Notes: generated by a model from the letters alone, not told the origin. Counted from the first letter of the stretch, positions 17,193-27,082 are shown. The stretch is 42,459 bases of DNA from Bacteroidota bacterium (GCA_024642705.1 JAHEAQ010000039.1:1-42459), one strand, 5' to 3'. Numbers and translations: made by a program.

Positions 17193-18182
17193 ATGTGTGA
17201 CTTCAAAATAAATATATTCCTGCTTGGGCTCTTTTCATTATTGTGTACTTTTGAAATCAATGGGCAAATTGATGCAGCTATTGATATTGAAAATTTGTCC
17301 AAACTAATAGAAGTTAGCAAGGAGACCTTTACTGATGAGATTATGGTTATTTATAAAAATGAAGTTGTAAGCCATTGGAAAAATGAAGATTGTGATACCA
17401 TATTTTTCAACACAGCATCAATGGTAAAATCATGGACAGGTTTGGTAGTAGGAATATTAATTGACAAAGGCATTATTGCTTCAGAAGACGATTTGGCATG
17501 CAAATATATTCCAGAATGGGAAGAAGGCTGTAAAAATAAAATCACCATAAAGAATCTGCTCACCATGACATCAGGTATCAACAGAAGAAGTGGAGCTCAA
17601 AGTATTATGGCGGCAGACGACACCAATCTTTATGCCTTGAAAATAAAGCCAGATACCATGCCTAACATAAGATTCAATTACTCTAATGAATCTGTTCAAC
17701 TTTTGGGAATTATTATTGAAAAAGTTAGCGGAAAATCTGCCAATGATTGTTTTGATGAATTATTGTTTGGCCCATTAGAAATGAATGCATCTATTCTTGG
17801 AAAAGATCCTGTAGGAAATAATGTAGTTTTTGGCGGTGCAAAGACATCGATTGCTGATGCAGCCAAAATAGGTTTGTTAATGGCCAATAAAGGCCAATAC
17901 AAAAACAAACAATTAGTTTCATCTGATTGGATTCAAAAATCTATTACACCCTCTCAAAATGCGCCTTATTATGGCTATTTATGGTGGCTAGACAATAACT
18001 CAAACGATAAAAACTATGCTGCAACAGGTGATTTTGGTCAAATGACCATCGTTTTTCCAGAGCTAGAATTGATTTATTTGCGGCAACAATCCTGCAATAA
18101 AGACATAAGTGGCAATATGACCTGGATGGGACCAAATTTTTTGACTTTGGTAGCAAGTGTCGTAAAAAAAAGTGACAGATAA
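17193..18182 (+). CDS. Exported serine hydrolase, class C beta-lactamase-like
   Basis: Penicillin-binding-protein-like hydrolase of 329 residues with a Sec signal peptide (hydrophobic to about residue 22, ending in INGQ). The catalytic SxxK is Ser76-Met-Val-Lys79 and the YxN motif is Tyr163-Ser-Asn165. The third motif appears as ATGDFG near residue 275 rather than a canonical KTG. Such proteins include esterases, D-aminopeptidases and true AmpC enzymes; nothing here points to antibiotic resistance in particular. The gene stands alone. Confidence 0.88.
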   Translation: MCDFKINIFLLGLFSLLCTFEINGQIDAAIDIENLSKLIEVSKETFTDEIMVIYKNEVVSHWKNEDCDTIFFNTASMVKSWTGLVVGILIDKGIIASEDDLACKYIPEWEEGCKNKITIKNLLTMTSGINRRSGAQSIMAADDTNLYALKIKPDTMPNIRFNYSNESVQLLGIIIEKVSGKSANDCFDELLFGPLEMNASILGKDPVGNNVVFGGAKTSIADAAKIGLLMANKGQYKNKQLVSSDWIQKSITPSQNAPYYGYLWWLDNNSNDKNYAATGDFGQMTIVFPELELIYLRQQSCNKDISGNMTWMGPNFLTLVASVVKKSDR

Positions 18183-18296
18183 TTCAAGTGATTTAAAAAC
18201 TTTTGAACTTTTTAGGTTTTAGTGAAATACCATCTATATCTTTCAACAAATTAAATATCAATTTGTTACATCTTATATTCTCTAAAATTAAAATCT

Positions 18297-18689
18297 ATGA
18301 AAAAGTGGACGTTGCTTATAACTTTGTTATTTCTTACATCAATTAATCTAAACGGACAAAATGTACCTAATCCTACAAGCTATCAACTTGAAATTTTAAT
18401 TGGAAATTGGATTATTGATTTAAGACCTACTCCTGAATCAGATGGGTATTTTCAAGAGTTTAACATAGTAAGTGTAGATGACAACTTATTCAAAGGCACA
18501 TTCTATGGAAGTGAAATTGAAAAGCCAATTTTAAATAAAAATTGGGATAAATTATATTTTGCTTTTACAACAAGAGATCAAAGCAACGAATATTATCATT
18601 CCGGATATTTCGAAGGAGGAAAATTATTTGGCATTACCTATTGTCCAAACAGAAATTTCGCCGCACCTTGGACAGGAGAAAAAAAATAA
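18297..18689 (+). CDS. Small exported protein of unknown function
   Basis: Protein of 130 residues with a clear Sec signal peptide (about 1-20, ending LNGQ). The mature part is rich in beta-forming and aromatic residues (IGNWIIDLRPTP, LYFAFTTRD, YYHSGYFEGG) and ends PWTGEKK, a pattern of a small lipocalin-like or beta-sandwich domain that I cannot name. The codons after its stop stay in the same frame and belong to a decayed SRPBCC gene, but they are not part of this protein. Confidence 0.75.
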   Translation: MKKWTLLITLLFLTSINLNGQNVPNPTSYQLEILIGNWIIDLRPTPESDGYFQEFNIVSVDDNLFKGTFYGSEIEKPILNKNWDKLYFAFTTRDQSNEYYHSGYFEGGKLFGITYCPNRNFAAPWTGEKK

Positions 18690-19154
18690 TCCTATTCAAC
18701 TGAAAAAGTTTGACAAGCATTAACAGACTCGGAACTACTAGGAAGATGGTTTATGGACAATGACATTAGACCCGAACATAATCATTATTTTACTTTCAGA
18801 ATGGTACCACAAAAAGGTTGGGATGGTGTTACACTTTGTGAAATTAAAACAATTGAGCTTTAAAAACTGATATCTTATATTTATTCAGGCAAGGCCTAAG
18901 GTGAAAAGGCATTAGCATGCGCAGGAATACATTCGCATGCTGTAGACAAAATGAGAAGAGGAATTTTCTCAAAATTAGACACACTATTAAGTTTTTCCTT
19001 AGAATCTACTGACGAAGGGACCATTCTTTCAATGAATCATTCAGGCTATAATGGTTTGAAACTTGTGATTATAAGTTTTATGATGGAAATGGGTTGGAAA
19101 AAACAATTGAATAAGAAATTGCCGAAAGTCTTGGATCAAATGAAAATCAAATAA
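18690..19154 (+). pseudogene. Decayed SRPBCC (AHSA1-like) gene with three in-frame stops
   Basis: Directly after the previous stop, the same frame reads STEKV-stop-QALTDSELLGRWFMDND and continues to a natural end at 19154. The text matches the START/AHSA1-like SRPBCC fold: a Trp is expected where TGA stands (18711-18713), and RWF, GWDGV, MNHSGYNG and GWKK are family landmarks. Further stops are TAA at 18861-18863 and TAA at 18897-18899. There is no frameshift over about 460 bases, and the first eight to ten codons including the start are missing. A C-terminal piece from an internal ATG (18951) could in theory be translated but would be only part of the fold. Confidence 0.85.
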
Positions 19155-19336
19155 ATGAAATTGGTTCCAAGTTTGCAAAATTGTAATTCGAAATAAATTA
19201 ATTGGAGTTAAAACATTTTCTATGGATTCAAAAATGATTTCAATGTTATTCAATGCATGTTCAATAATCGTCATCGTGAGGAGTAATAAATGTTTTTGGA
19301 ATTGTTTAAAAATAATTTTGAAAATATAACTATTAA

Positions 19337-19352
19337 ATCGTAACATTGCGAT
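19337..19352. promoter_or_regulatory. ArsR-type operator
   Basis: The 16-base imperfect palindrome ATCGTAACATTGCGAT has ATCG and CGAT ends and sits 18 bases before the ATG of the ArsR gene at 19370. Position and form fit the autoregulatory site of ArsR/SmtB-family repressors. It would release the arsenic operon when metalloid binds. Confidence 0.6.
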
Positions 19353-19369
19353 TAAACAATATAAAAAAG

Positions 19370-19702
19370 ATGGGATTAGTGAAGACTGAAATATTTACCG
19401 ACCTCCAAAATGAAATCGCGCTGTTTGCAAAAGTCTTTGGGCACCCTGCAAGAGTGGCAATTTTGCAGCATCTTTTTAAAATCAACGCATGTTATTGTGG
19501 CGACTTAGTCAACGAAATTGGACTTGCTCAACCTACTATTTCTCAGCACTTGAAGGAATTAAAACATTTAGGACTGATCAAAGGAAATGTAGAAGGAACG
19601 AGTGTTTGTTACTGCATTAATATTGCCAATTGGACAAAAATGAAAGAAACAATGGTGCAATTTCTGAATCAAGATATTTCGATAATTGAAGATTGTTGCT
19701 AA
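19370..19702 (+). CDS. arsR: ArsR-family arsenic-responsive repressor
   Basis: Winged-helix repressor of 110 residues. The HTH region includes LAQPTISQHLKELKHLGLIKG (about 51-71). Cysteine pairs are Cys41/Cys43 in ACYCGDL, the usual position of the metalloid site, Cys80/Cys82 and the terminal Cys109/Cys110. The ATG at 19370 is preferred: the frame runs back to a TTG at 19346, but that lies inside the operator palindrome and lacks family sequence. First gene of arsR-arsC-acr3. The stop is 46 bases before the next start. As(III) as the signal is inferred from the operon and the cysteines. Confidence 0.92.
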   Translation: MGLVKTEIFTDLQNEIALFAKVFGHPARVAILQHLFKINACYCGDLVNEIGLAQPTISQHLKELKHLGLIKGNVEGTSVCYCINIANWTKMKETMVQFLNQDISIIEDCC

Positions 19703-19748
19703 AATTCCAATTCAACTATCTAATAATCATTTCAAACGACCAACAAAA

Positions 19749-20396
19749 ATGAACTCATTACATTCTAGCTTATTTCAGGAAATTGATAATATTATCAATA
19801 ATTTGAACGTCGATACAATTTCAGGTGAACGAAAAACAATTTTAAATCTGCTAACAGATTTTATTCAGTCAAAAGTATCTAATGGAGAAGAAATTCGAAT
19901 AAACTTTATTTGTACTCATAATTCAAGAAGAAGCCATCTATCACAAATTTGGGCTCAAACATTAGCTTTTCATTTCAATATCAAAAATGTATTCTGTTAT
20001 TCTGGAGGTACAGAAAGCACAGCGCTTTTTCCTATGGTTGTCGAAACTTTAAGAAATTCTGGCTTTGAAATTAGTGCAATTTCAGATAACAACAATCCTA
20101 TCTACAGTATTAAATATGCTGAAAATGAACATCCAATCATTGGATTTTCAAAAAAAATGGACGATGACTTTAACCCAAAATCTGAATTTGCAGCCATTAT
20201 GACTTGTGATTCAGCTAATGAAGCGTGTCCCTTTGTTCCAGGTGCTGAAAAGCGTATTCCAATAACTTTTGAAGATCCAAAAGCTTTTGACAATACTCCC
20301 ACCCAAGCTGAAAAGTATAGGGAAAGAAGTTTGCAAATAGCTACCGAACTATTTTATGTATTTTCAAAAATTAACGCCTATAGAAATGAGCTCTAA
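19749..20396 (+). CDS. Arsenate reductase-like low-molecular-weight phosphatase
   Basis: Protein of 215 residues with the phosphatase loop Cys55-T-H-N-S-R-R61-S62. The resolving pair Cys153/Cys160 ([10 protein letters not shown]) has the same seven-residue spacing as the Cys82/Cys89 pair of thioredoxin-coupled ArsC, so a three-cysteine As(V) reduction mechanism is likely. About 45 extra N-terminal residues precede the loop, as in Bacteroidota homologues. The ATG at 19749 is chosen over an upstream in-frame start that would overlap the regulator's end. Its 3' end overlaps the acr3 start by 11 bases, indicating coupled translation. Confidence 0.9.
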   Translation: MNSLHSSLFQEIDNIINNLNVDTISGERKTILNLLTDFIQSKVSNGEEIRINFICTHNSRRSHLSQIWAQTLAFHFNIKNVFCYSGGTESTALFPMVVETLRNSGFEISAISDNNNPIYSIKYAENEHPIIGFSKKMDDDFNPKSEFAAIMTCDSANEACPFVPGAEKRIPITFEDPKAFDNTPTQAEKYRERSLQIATELFYVFSKINAYRNEL

Positions 20397-21432
20397 AAAA
20401 TTAAGTTTTCTCGATAAAAACCTCACTATTTGGATTTTTGTTGCCATGGCTATTGGTGTTGGAATTGGATATTTTGTTCCAACATTTCCAGACATTATTA
20501 ATTCATTTAACCGTGGAACAACCAATATTCCAATTGCCATTGGATTGATTTTAATGATGTATCCTCCATTGGCAAAAGTTAATTATACTTTGTTGCCTAA
20601 AGTTTTCCGAAACACGAAAATCCTCTCCATATCACTTGTTCTCAATTGGATAATTGGCCCAGTTCTTATGTTTGTTTTGGCAATCACTTTTTTACGAGAA
20701 TATCCAGAATATATGGTAGGACTTATATTAATTGGTTTGGCTCGTTGCATTGCAATGGTTTTGGTATGGAATGATCTTGCTGAGGGTAGTAGTGAATATG
20801 GTGCAGGTTTGGTTGCCTTGAATAGTATTTTTCAGGTTTTTGCTTATAGTTTTTATGCTTGGATTTTCATCACAGTTCTTCCACCATATTTTGGATTTGA
20901 AGGAGCTATAGTAGATATATCAATAAGCACCATTGCAGAAAGTGTCGCAATATATTTAGGGATTCCATTTGTAATGGGAATTTTGAGTAGACTAGCTTTA
21001 GTAAGGATAAAAGGGGAAGAATGGTACAACCAGAAATTTATTCCGACCATTTCACCGATAACATTGATTGCACTTTTATTTACAATTGTGATAATGTTCT
21101 CACTTAAAGGAGAATTAATTGTTGAAATCCCGATGGACGTTCTGATTGTTGCAGTGCCTTTGTTGGTGTATTTTACAGTGATGTTTATCCTTGGGTTTTT
21201 CTTTACAAAAGCAACAGGTGCAGAATACGATAAAACGGCTTCTGTTGCATTTACTGCAGCAGGTAATAATTTTGAATTGGCTATAGCAGTTGCGATTGCA
21301 GTCTTCGGATTAAATTCAGGACAAGCATTTGCAGGAGTAATTGGACCATTGGTTGAAGTTCCAGCATTGATTTTATTGGTACGAGTTTCGTTTTGGTTGA
21401 AAAAGAAATACTATGATACAGCTATAAAATAA
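20386..21432 (+). CDS. acr3: ACR3-family arsenite efflux permease
   Basis: Integral membrane arsenite exporter of 348 residues with about ten hydrophobic segments. The family signature [16 protein letters not shown] is complete, with the essential Cys121, and the conserved Glu in [10 protein letters not shown] is present near the end. The ATG at 20386 is used: it overlaps the phosphatase gene by 11 bases, and codons upstream of it show no family sequence. With arsR and the ArsC-type gene it forms a complete arsenic-resistance operon: sense, reduce As(V), expel As(III). Confidence 0.95.
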   Translation: MSSKKLSFLDKNLTIWIFVAMAIGVGIGYFVPTFPDIINSFNRGTTNIPIAIGLILMMYPPLAKVNYTLLPKVFRNTKILSISLVLNWIIGPVLMFVLAITFLREYPEYMVGLILIGLARCIAMVLVWNDLAEGSSEYGAGLVALNSIFQVFAYSFYAWIFITVLPPYFGFEGAIVDISISTIAESVAIYLGIPFVMGILSRLALVRIKGEEWYNQKFIPTISPITLIALLFTIVIMFSLKGELIVEIPMDVLIVAVPLLVYFTVMFILGFFFTKATGAEYDKTASVAFTAAGNNFELAIAVAIAVFGLNSGQAFAGVIGPLVEVPALILLVRVSFWLKKKYYDTAIK

Positions 21433-21597
21433 TCAAATTGAAAATAGCTTTCTTTATAAAAAGAATATGGTGTTAGTTGAATTTGTATATAAGAATTATT
21501 AGCTATATTTAACGAAGATTGGGTTCACGATGAAACTTTAAATTCGTAAATCAATTTCAAAATTTTACAACATTACTTCAAATAGTGAAACGTAAAA

Positions 21598-21987
21598 ATG
21601 ATGAACTCTAAATCATTTCATGGCGGTCTGAATTTAATCGGTCAGATTGCAGTTCCAGTTACAGATATTGATCGTTCCATTCCATTTTACAGAGATGTCC
21701 TTGGAATGAGATTCCTTTTTCAAGCTGCACCAGGATTAGGGTTTTTCGATTGTGCTGGAATACGTCTAATGCTTGATGAACCTGCAAAAGAAAATGCAGG
21801 AAATGGTTCAGTTATTTATTTTAAAGTCCATGAGATTCAGACAATTTATGACGAATTATCGGCAAAAGGAGTTAATTTTGAAACTCCACCACATCTTATT
21901 GCAAAAATGCCTGATCATGATCTTTGGATGGCTTTTTTTCGCGATCCAGACAAGAACATTTTGGCTTTGATGTGTGAAATATATTAA
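21598..21987 (+). CDS. VOC-family protein downstream of the arsenic operon
   Basis: Single-domain VOC protein of 129 residues: LIGQIAVPVTDIDRSIPFYRDVLGM at the N-terminus and the closing RDPDKNILALMCE. It lacks the C-terminal cysteine cluster of the ArsI C-As lyase, so a role in organoarsenical breakdown is not supported. The 165-base spacer before it contains a short repeat shared with the 23342-23711 spacer. Two ATGs are adjacent (21598 and 21601). The substrate is unknown; lactoylglutathione-lyase-like annotation is common but not proven for such proteins. Confidence 0.85.
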   Translation: MMNSKSFHGGLNLIGQIAVPVTDIDRSIPFYRDVLGMRFLFQAAPGLGFFDCAGIRLMLDEPAKENAGNGSVIYFKVHEIQTIYDELSAKGVNFETPPHLIAKMPDHDLWMAFFRDPDKNILALMCEIY

Positions 21988-22129
21988 TAGGAAGTACTTA
22001 GAATAATACTAGGAATAAATATTTAGCTGAAGTTTATAGGTTTTTCATTTTCGAAAATCAAAGTTTTTTTAAAACCAAATTTTTTATTTATAAAGTCAAA
22101 ACCTTAACCATATTATGTTTAGATAAGCA

Positions 22130-23341
22130 ATGAAATTTTTAAAACGATTATTTAAAATTATTTTTCGAACAGGCCTTGCTATTTCTGCATTAATCATTTT
22201 GCTATTTCTTTCTTTTTGGATTGAATTAAAAATCCCTACGACAATCCCTACTCCTTCAGGTAAATATCACATAGGTAGGGTTTCTTTACATTTGACAGAT
22301 ACTGCACGACTTGACAGTTTATCTCCAGAACCATTTTCAAATAGAGAACTTCTTGTTTGGATTTGGTACCCATCAAAAAAGTCAAAAACAGCAAAATTAG
22401 TTGATTATATTTCAAAGGACTGGAGCGATGCAATTAATGATAAAAGAGGATTTGTCTTAAATAATTTTTTTGCGAGGGAAGCTACAAAAATTCAATCGCA
22501 CAGTTTTGAGGATTCAGAGATTTCTCAAGAAAAATTAAATTTTCCTGTATTGCTAATGAAGTCTGGCATCGGATCAATGGCCTCAGATTATACAGCAATT
22601 GCTGAAGAAATGGCAAGTTATGGTTATATTGTAGTTGGCTCCGATTCCCCATATAGTACTTGGCTTTTGCGTTTTCCTAACGGTCGAATTATCACCAGAA
22701 ATTCTGAAGGAAATCCAGGCGAAACTGCAACAATTTCTGGTGAAAGTAATCGCAAATTGAGTCGCTTGGTTCAATTATGGTCTGACGATACGCAATTTAT
22801 ATTGAATCAACTTGAGATCCTTAATGCTAATTCTTCTAGTCAGTTTTATGAAAAATTAAATCTCAATGCTGTGGGAATTTTTGGTCATTCATTCGGTGGA
22901 GCTACAGCGGCTCAGTTTTGTTTGAATGATGTGAGATGCAAAGCAGGTGTAGATATGGATGGAGCGCCATTTGGAACTGTTGTCGAAAAAGGAATGAACA
23001 AGCCATTTATGTTTTTGCTCGCCGATCACATCAATGAATCTGACTCAATAAGTATTCAAATAAAATCGAATATTGCTAAGATATTCCATTCGAATATTGA
23101 AAATCAATATTGGATTTATTTAAAAGGCTCAGGTCATTTTAATTTTAGTGATTTTCCATTTCAAAAAGAGGTTTTTGTTTCCAGATTATCAGGAGGAATT
23201 GGGCCAATTGGCGGAAAGTATGGAATTAAAATAATTACGTCCTGCTTACTTTCTTTCTTTGATGAATATGTAAAGGGAGAGCCATCCATAAAAATACAGG
23301 ACCTAAACAAACAATTTGCTGAAATAATATTTGCAAAATAA
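22130..23341 (+). CDS. Alpha/beta hydrolase, PAF-acetylhydrolase/dienelactone-hydrolase-like
   Basis: Protein of 403 residues with an N-terminal hydrophobic anchor (about 12-32) and a hydrolase domain in the periplasm. The nucleophile elbow is GHSFG with Ser254, Asp is likely in VDMDGAPFG or FLLADH, and His is in GSGHFNFSDF. The order and the long lead-in with WIWYPS resemble the PAF-acetylhydrolase II group, which cleaves short or oxidised acyl chains from lipids. No neighbouring gene explains its role. Confidence in the fold is high, in the substrate low. Confidence 0.85.
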   Translation: MKFLKRLFKIIFRTGLAISALIILLFLSFWIELKIPTTIPTPSGKYHIGRVSLHLTDTARLDSLSPEPFSNRELLVWIWYPSKKSKTAKLVDYISKDWSDAINDKRGFVLNNFFAREATKIQSHSFEDSEISQEKLNFPVLLMKSGIGSMASDYTAIAEEMASYGYIVVGSDSPYSTWLLRFPNGRIITRNSEGNPGETATISGESNRKLSRLVQLWSDDTQFILNQLEILNANSSSQFYEKLNLNAVGIFGHSFGGATAAQFCLNDVRCKAGVDMDGAPFGTVVEKGMNKPFMFLLADHINESDSISIQIKSNIAKIFHSNIENQYWIYLKGSGHFNFSDFPFQKEVFVSRLSGGIGPIGGKYGIKIITSCLLSFFDEYVKGEPSIKIQDLNKQFAEIIFAK

Positions 23342-23711
23342 AATGCATATTTAGAGTTTAAGTTAGTCTTAAAACTAACCATTAAAATTCTTTTTCGAGT
23401 GGCAATTATAAGTTAAATGGTCTCATTTCGGAAAGATGATCACCTAACTATTTATAAGAACTTGTATAAATAGGCATAATGCATTCAAAAATCTAATATG
23501 TAAAAATGGTTGAACAATTTATATAAACAAATGGTGACATCATTATAGACATAATAAAAAACCAAAACAAGAATTATTAGGTATATTTAATATTTAATTG
23601 GGGCTATTCTGAAAATTCCATTTGCTGAAAATTTACGAATTAAAGTATATTTAAATTTTCAAAGAATAAATATTTGTAAATCTTTGCCACCGATCATCAA
23701 AAAACAATTTT
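23342..23711 (+). other. AT-rich spacer with short repeats
   Basis: No gene is visible. A small inverted repeat GTTAGT/ACTAAC (23362-23379) may weakly terminate the hydrolase transcript. A 22-base string at 23569-23590 recurs with one mismatch at 21491-21512, and AAATGGTGACATCATTAT (23529-23546) has a diverged copy at 39082-39100. A TTTG-ending box at 23676-23688 (TAAATCTTTG) may be the -7 element of the next gene but fits the consensus imperfectly. Confidence 0.45.
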
Positions 23712-26543
23712 ATGAATTCATTAAAACCAATTGTAATCTTTTTATTGATTTTTTCAATTGTGATTTCTTGCGATCAAAGTCAGTCCAAGAATGATGAGAC
23801 AAAAGAATTTAAAGTTGATTATGAAAAATTTACCCTTGATAACGGCTTACGCGTTATTTTTCATATTGATCGTTCTGATCCTGTGGTTGCGGTGGCATTA
23901 ACGAGTCATGTTGGTTCAGCAAGAGAAATTGAAGGACGCACAGGTTTTGCTCATTTATTTGAGCATTTATTGTTCTTGGAATCTGAAAATTTAGGAAAAG
24001 GTGGATTGGACAAAATGAGCGCTCGAATCGGTGGTTCAGGTGCAAATGGTTCGACCAGTAGAGATAGAACCAATTATTTTCAAACAGTTCCAAAAGATGC
24101 TTTAGAGAAAATGATATGGGCTGAAGCTGACAAATTGGGTTATTTCATAAATACAGTAACTGAACCTGTTTTGGCAAAGGAAAAACAAGTGGTTAAAAAT
24201 GAAAAACGTCAAAGTGTAGACAATCGCCCTTATGGCCATAATTTCTTTGTAATTGACAAAAACTTATATCCAAAAGGGCATCCATATAGTTGGGAGGTAA
24301 TTGGCTCATTGGAAGACTTACAAAATGCAACTCTGCAAGACGTAAAAGATTTTTACAATCGTTGGTATGTTCCCAATAATGTCACATTAACCATTGCCGG
24401 CGATTTTGATGAAGATAAAGCTAAAGAATGGGTCCATAAATATTTTGACGAAATTAAGAAAGGAGAAGCAATTCCAAAAATGGAAAAGCAACAGGTTACT
24501 TTGTCAGAATCAAAAAAATTATATTACGAGGATAATTTTGCTCGCGTTCCATTATTAACTTTAACATGGCCAGGAGTTCACAATTACCATCCAGATTCTT
24601 ATGCATTAGAAGTATTATCTAGTTATTTAGCACAAGGTAAAAAAGCACCATTGTACAAAGTTTTAGTTGAAGATAAAAAGTTTACAGACGCTGTTAGAGC
24701 TTTCCAATACAATTCTGAAATTGCTGGCCAGTTGATTGTGCAAGTCACTGCATTCTCAGATACTAGTTTACAAAATGTATATAATGGCATTGAAGAAGGA
24801 TTTTCAAAATTTGAAGCAGAAGGCATTTCTGAAGCAGATTTAAATCGGATCAAAGCTGGTCAAGAAACAGATTTTTACAATAATTTGTCGAGTGTTTTAG
24901 GAAAGGGATTCCAATTGGCGCAATATGAAATTTATACTGGAGATCCTGGATTTGTTAATCAAGATGTAAAAAATATTCTTGCTGTTACCACTGATGATGT
25001 GATGCGCGTATTTAATAAATACATAAAAGACAAACATTATGTAGCAACAAGCTTTGTTCCTAAAGGTCAAAGTAACTTAGCTCTCCAAGATTCAAAATTA
25101 GCCCAAGTGGTTGAAGAACCAATTGTGGATGGAGCAGAGGAAGCTTTTGATGCAAGCATTGTTGCCGAATACGAAAAAACGCCGTCTTCTTTTGATAGAA
25201 GCATTGAACCTCCTTATGGAGATAGCCCAGATGTAATAGTTCCAGATGTGTGGAAAGATCAACTATCTTCTGGATTGGAACTTTATGGCATTGAAAACAA
25301 TGAGGTCCCATTAGTGCAATTTCAGTTGCAATTAAAAGGAGGAATGCTATTAGAAAATCCTGATAAAATTGGAGTTTCAAATTTATTGGCTGAATTACTA
25401 ACCAAAGGAACAGCTAATAGAACACCTGAAGAACTTGAAAATGCGATTGAAACTTTAGGGGCCTCCATAAATGCAAGGGCTTCAAAAGAGGCAATTACAA
25501 TTTCTGGAAATGCTTTGGCAAAAAACTATGAAGAAATGATGATTTTGGTTCAAGAGATTTTATTAGAACCACGTTGGGATGAAAAAGAATTTGATCTTTT
25601 GAAAAAAGGCACTTTATCAAGAATTGAACGCCAAAAAGCAGAACCAAATAGTATTTCTGGAAATCAATTTGATAAATTGATTTATGGCGAAAATCATATA
25701 TTTTCTCATGGTAATTTAGGTACAGAATCTTCCATCCATTCGATATCAATGGAAGATTTAAAATCTTATTATAATGCTTATTTTTCGCCTAATATTGCAA
25801 AATTTCATATCGTAGGATCAATTTCTAAAGAGAAAGCTACAAATTCATTAAATGACATAAACAAAAAGTGGAAATCTAAATCTGTAGAATTTCCGACTGT
25901 TCCAGATCCTATCGCTCCAGAGACTTCAAAAGTATATTTTTATGATGTTCCTGGCGCAAAACAATCCGTGCTCAGCTTTGGATATGCAGCTTTGGCAGCC
26001 ACAGATCCTGATTATTACCCAGCAATCTTACTTAATTATCTGCTAGGTGGCGGAGGTTTTGCAGATCAATTGACGCAGCAATTAAGGGAGAGTAAAGGCT
26101 ATACTTATGGCGTGGGATCTGAGTTTTCAGGTTCAACGATAAAAGGTGCTTTTATAATAAATGGCGGTGTACGGTCTAATGTAACCTACGAATCCTCGAG
26201 TTTAATAAAAGAGATTCTGGAGAATTATGGAAAAAACTATAACGAAAAAGATTTAGAAATAACTAAAGGTTATATGTTAAAAAGCAATGCCCGAGCATTT
26301 GAAACTCCTCGCAGTAAATTGAATATGTTGACAAACATAAGCAATTATGGTTATCCCGTTGATTATACCAAGCAAAGAGAAGACATTGTAAAGACGATGA
26401 CGGTAGAAAAAATGAAAGTTTTAGCTGAAAAATATTTAAATCCTGAAAAAATGATTTATTTGGTGGTAGGTGATGCAAAAACTCAGATGGCAAAATTAGA
26501 AGGTTTAGGATTTGGCAAACCTATTTTATTAAATACGGAATAA
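23712..26543 (+). CDS. M16-family zinc metallopeptidase lipoprotein (two-repeat)
   Basis: Large insulinase-family peptidase of 943 residues with a lipobox ending in Cys (VISC, about residue 20). The N-terminal half holds the inverted zinc motif HxxEH as His81-Leu-Phe-Glu84-His85 and the third ligand region EKQVVKNEKRQ. The C-terminal half is the catalytically silent repeat, which keeps the substrate-clamping Arg/Tyr pair in LRESKGYTYG. The fused form with both halves in one chain is common in Bacteroidota envelopes. It should degrade peptides at the periplasmic or outer-membrane face. It is transcribed alone from the long spacer before it. Confidence 0.93.
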   Translation: MNSLKPIVIFLLIFSIVISCDQSQSKNDETKEFKVDYEKFTLDNGLRVIFHIDRSDPVVAVALTSHVGSAREIEGRTGFAHLFEHLLFLESENLGKGGLDKMSARIGGSGANGSTSRDRTNYFQTVPKDALEKMIWAEADKLGYFINTVTEPVLAKEKQVVKNEKRQSVDNRPYGHNFFVIDKNLYPKGHPYSWEVIGSLEDLQNATLQDVKDFYNRWYVPNNVTLTIAGDFDEDKAKEWVHKYFDEIKKGEAIPKMEKQQVTLSESKKLYYEDNFARVPLLTLTWPGVHNYHPDSYALEVLSSYLAQGKKAPLYKVLVEDKKFTDAVRAFQYNSEIAGQLIVQVTAFSDTSLQNVYNGIEEGFSKFEAEGISEADLNRIKAGQETDFYNNLSSVLGKGFQLAQYEIYTGDPGFVNQDVKNILAVTTDDVMRVFNKYIKDKHYVATSFVPKGQSNLALQDSKLAQVVEEPIVDGAEEAFDASIVAEYEKTPSSFDRSIEPPYGDSPDVIVPDVWKDQLSSGLELYGIENNEVPLVQFQLQLKGGMLLENPDKIGVSNLLAELLTKGTANRTPEELENAIETLGASINARASKEAITISGNALAKNYEEMMILVQEILLEPRWDEKEFDLLKKGTLSRIERQKAEPNSISGNQFDKLIYGENHIFSHGNLGTESSIHSISMEDLKSYYNAYFSPNIAKFHIVGSISKEKATNSLNDINKKWKSKSVEFPTVPDPIAPETSKVYFYDVPGAKQSVLSFGYAALAATDPDYYPAILLNYLLGGGGFADQLTQQLRESKGYTYGVGSEFSGSTIKGAFIINGGVRSNVTYESSSLIKEILENYGKNYNEKDLEITKGYMLKSNARAFETPRSKLNMLTNISNYGYPVDYTKQREDIVKTMTVEKMKVLAEKYLNPEKMIYLVVGDAKTQMAKLEGLGFGKPILLNTE

Positions 26544-26698
26544 AAAATTGAAAATGTTATTTTTGAATAGGCGCAATTTTGTTGTTTCGCAGAATTTCAG
26601 ATTGTTCAATACACATATCATTTTATTTTATTTAAATAAGACCATATGTCTAATTTTGTTCTAATAAAAAAAATATAAAAACTAAAAACAGATCTTTA

Positions 26699-27082
26699 AT
26701 GTCTGGAATTAAAATTGCAAAATATTTATGTCTAGTACCTGGGATATTTCTAATAGCCTCTGGATTAATGGTATTATGCTTTCCTAGTTTTGCAAGTACA
26801 TTATTTGACATCAAAGATATTAATGTATTTAAAGAACCTATGGCAAAAGCAATGGGAATCAGACAACTTGCCATTGGATTAATGATAATTATTTTAGTAC
26901 TTACAAATCAAATTAAGGCTCTCGGGCTAATCATGTTGATCGGAGCCCTAGTACCTTTTTCAGACTTTTTGATATTTAGTTCTTCTATCGGATGGGTCTC
27001 TTCATTGCGTCATGCAGGACCTGTGCCATTAATTTTCGGCCTTGGTATATATCTATTGTATCTAACTCGAATAAAACAATAG
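26699..27082 (+). CDS. DUF4267-like small membrane protein
   Basis: Hydrophobic protein of 127 residues with four membrane segments (about 8-28, 52-70, 75-95 and 103-122). The motif AMGIRQLAIGLMI and a following ALVPFSDF resemble the DUF4267 family as I recall it. The function is unknown. It has its own spacer on both sides. The ATG directly after a TTTAATG string is the only good start. Confidence 0.75.
   Translation: MSGIKIAKYLCLVPGIFLIASGLMVLCFPSFASTLFDIKDINVFKEPMAKAMGIRQLAIGLMIIILVLTNQIKALGLIMLIGALVPFSDFLIFSSSIGWVSSLRHAGPVPLIFGLGIYLLYLTRIKQ

Noticed and set aside
18690-19154. Stop-codon reassignment or programmed readthrough
   Set aside because: All other genes use the standard code and end at TAA or TGA. 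The start is missing as well, so decay explains the data better.
19346-19369. TTG at 19346 as the start of arsR
   Set aside because: It lies inside the operator palindrome and encodes residues with no ArsR similarity; the ATG at 19370 is better.
21598-21987. ArsI-type C-As lyase
   Set aside because: VOC fold fits, but the C-terminal cysteine cluster needed for organoarsenical binding is absent.
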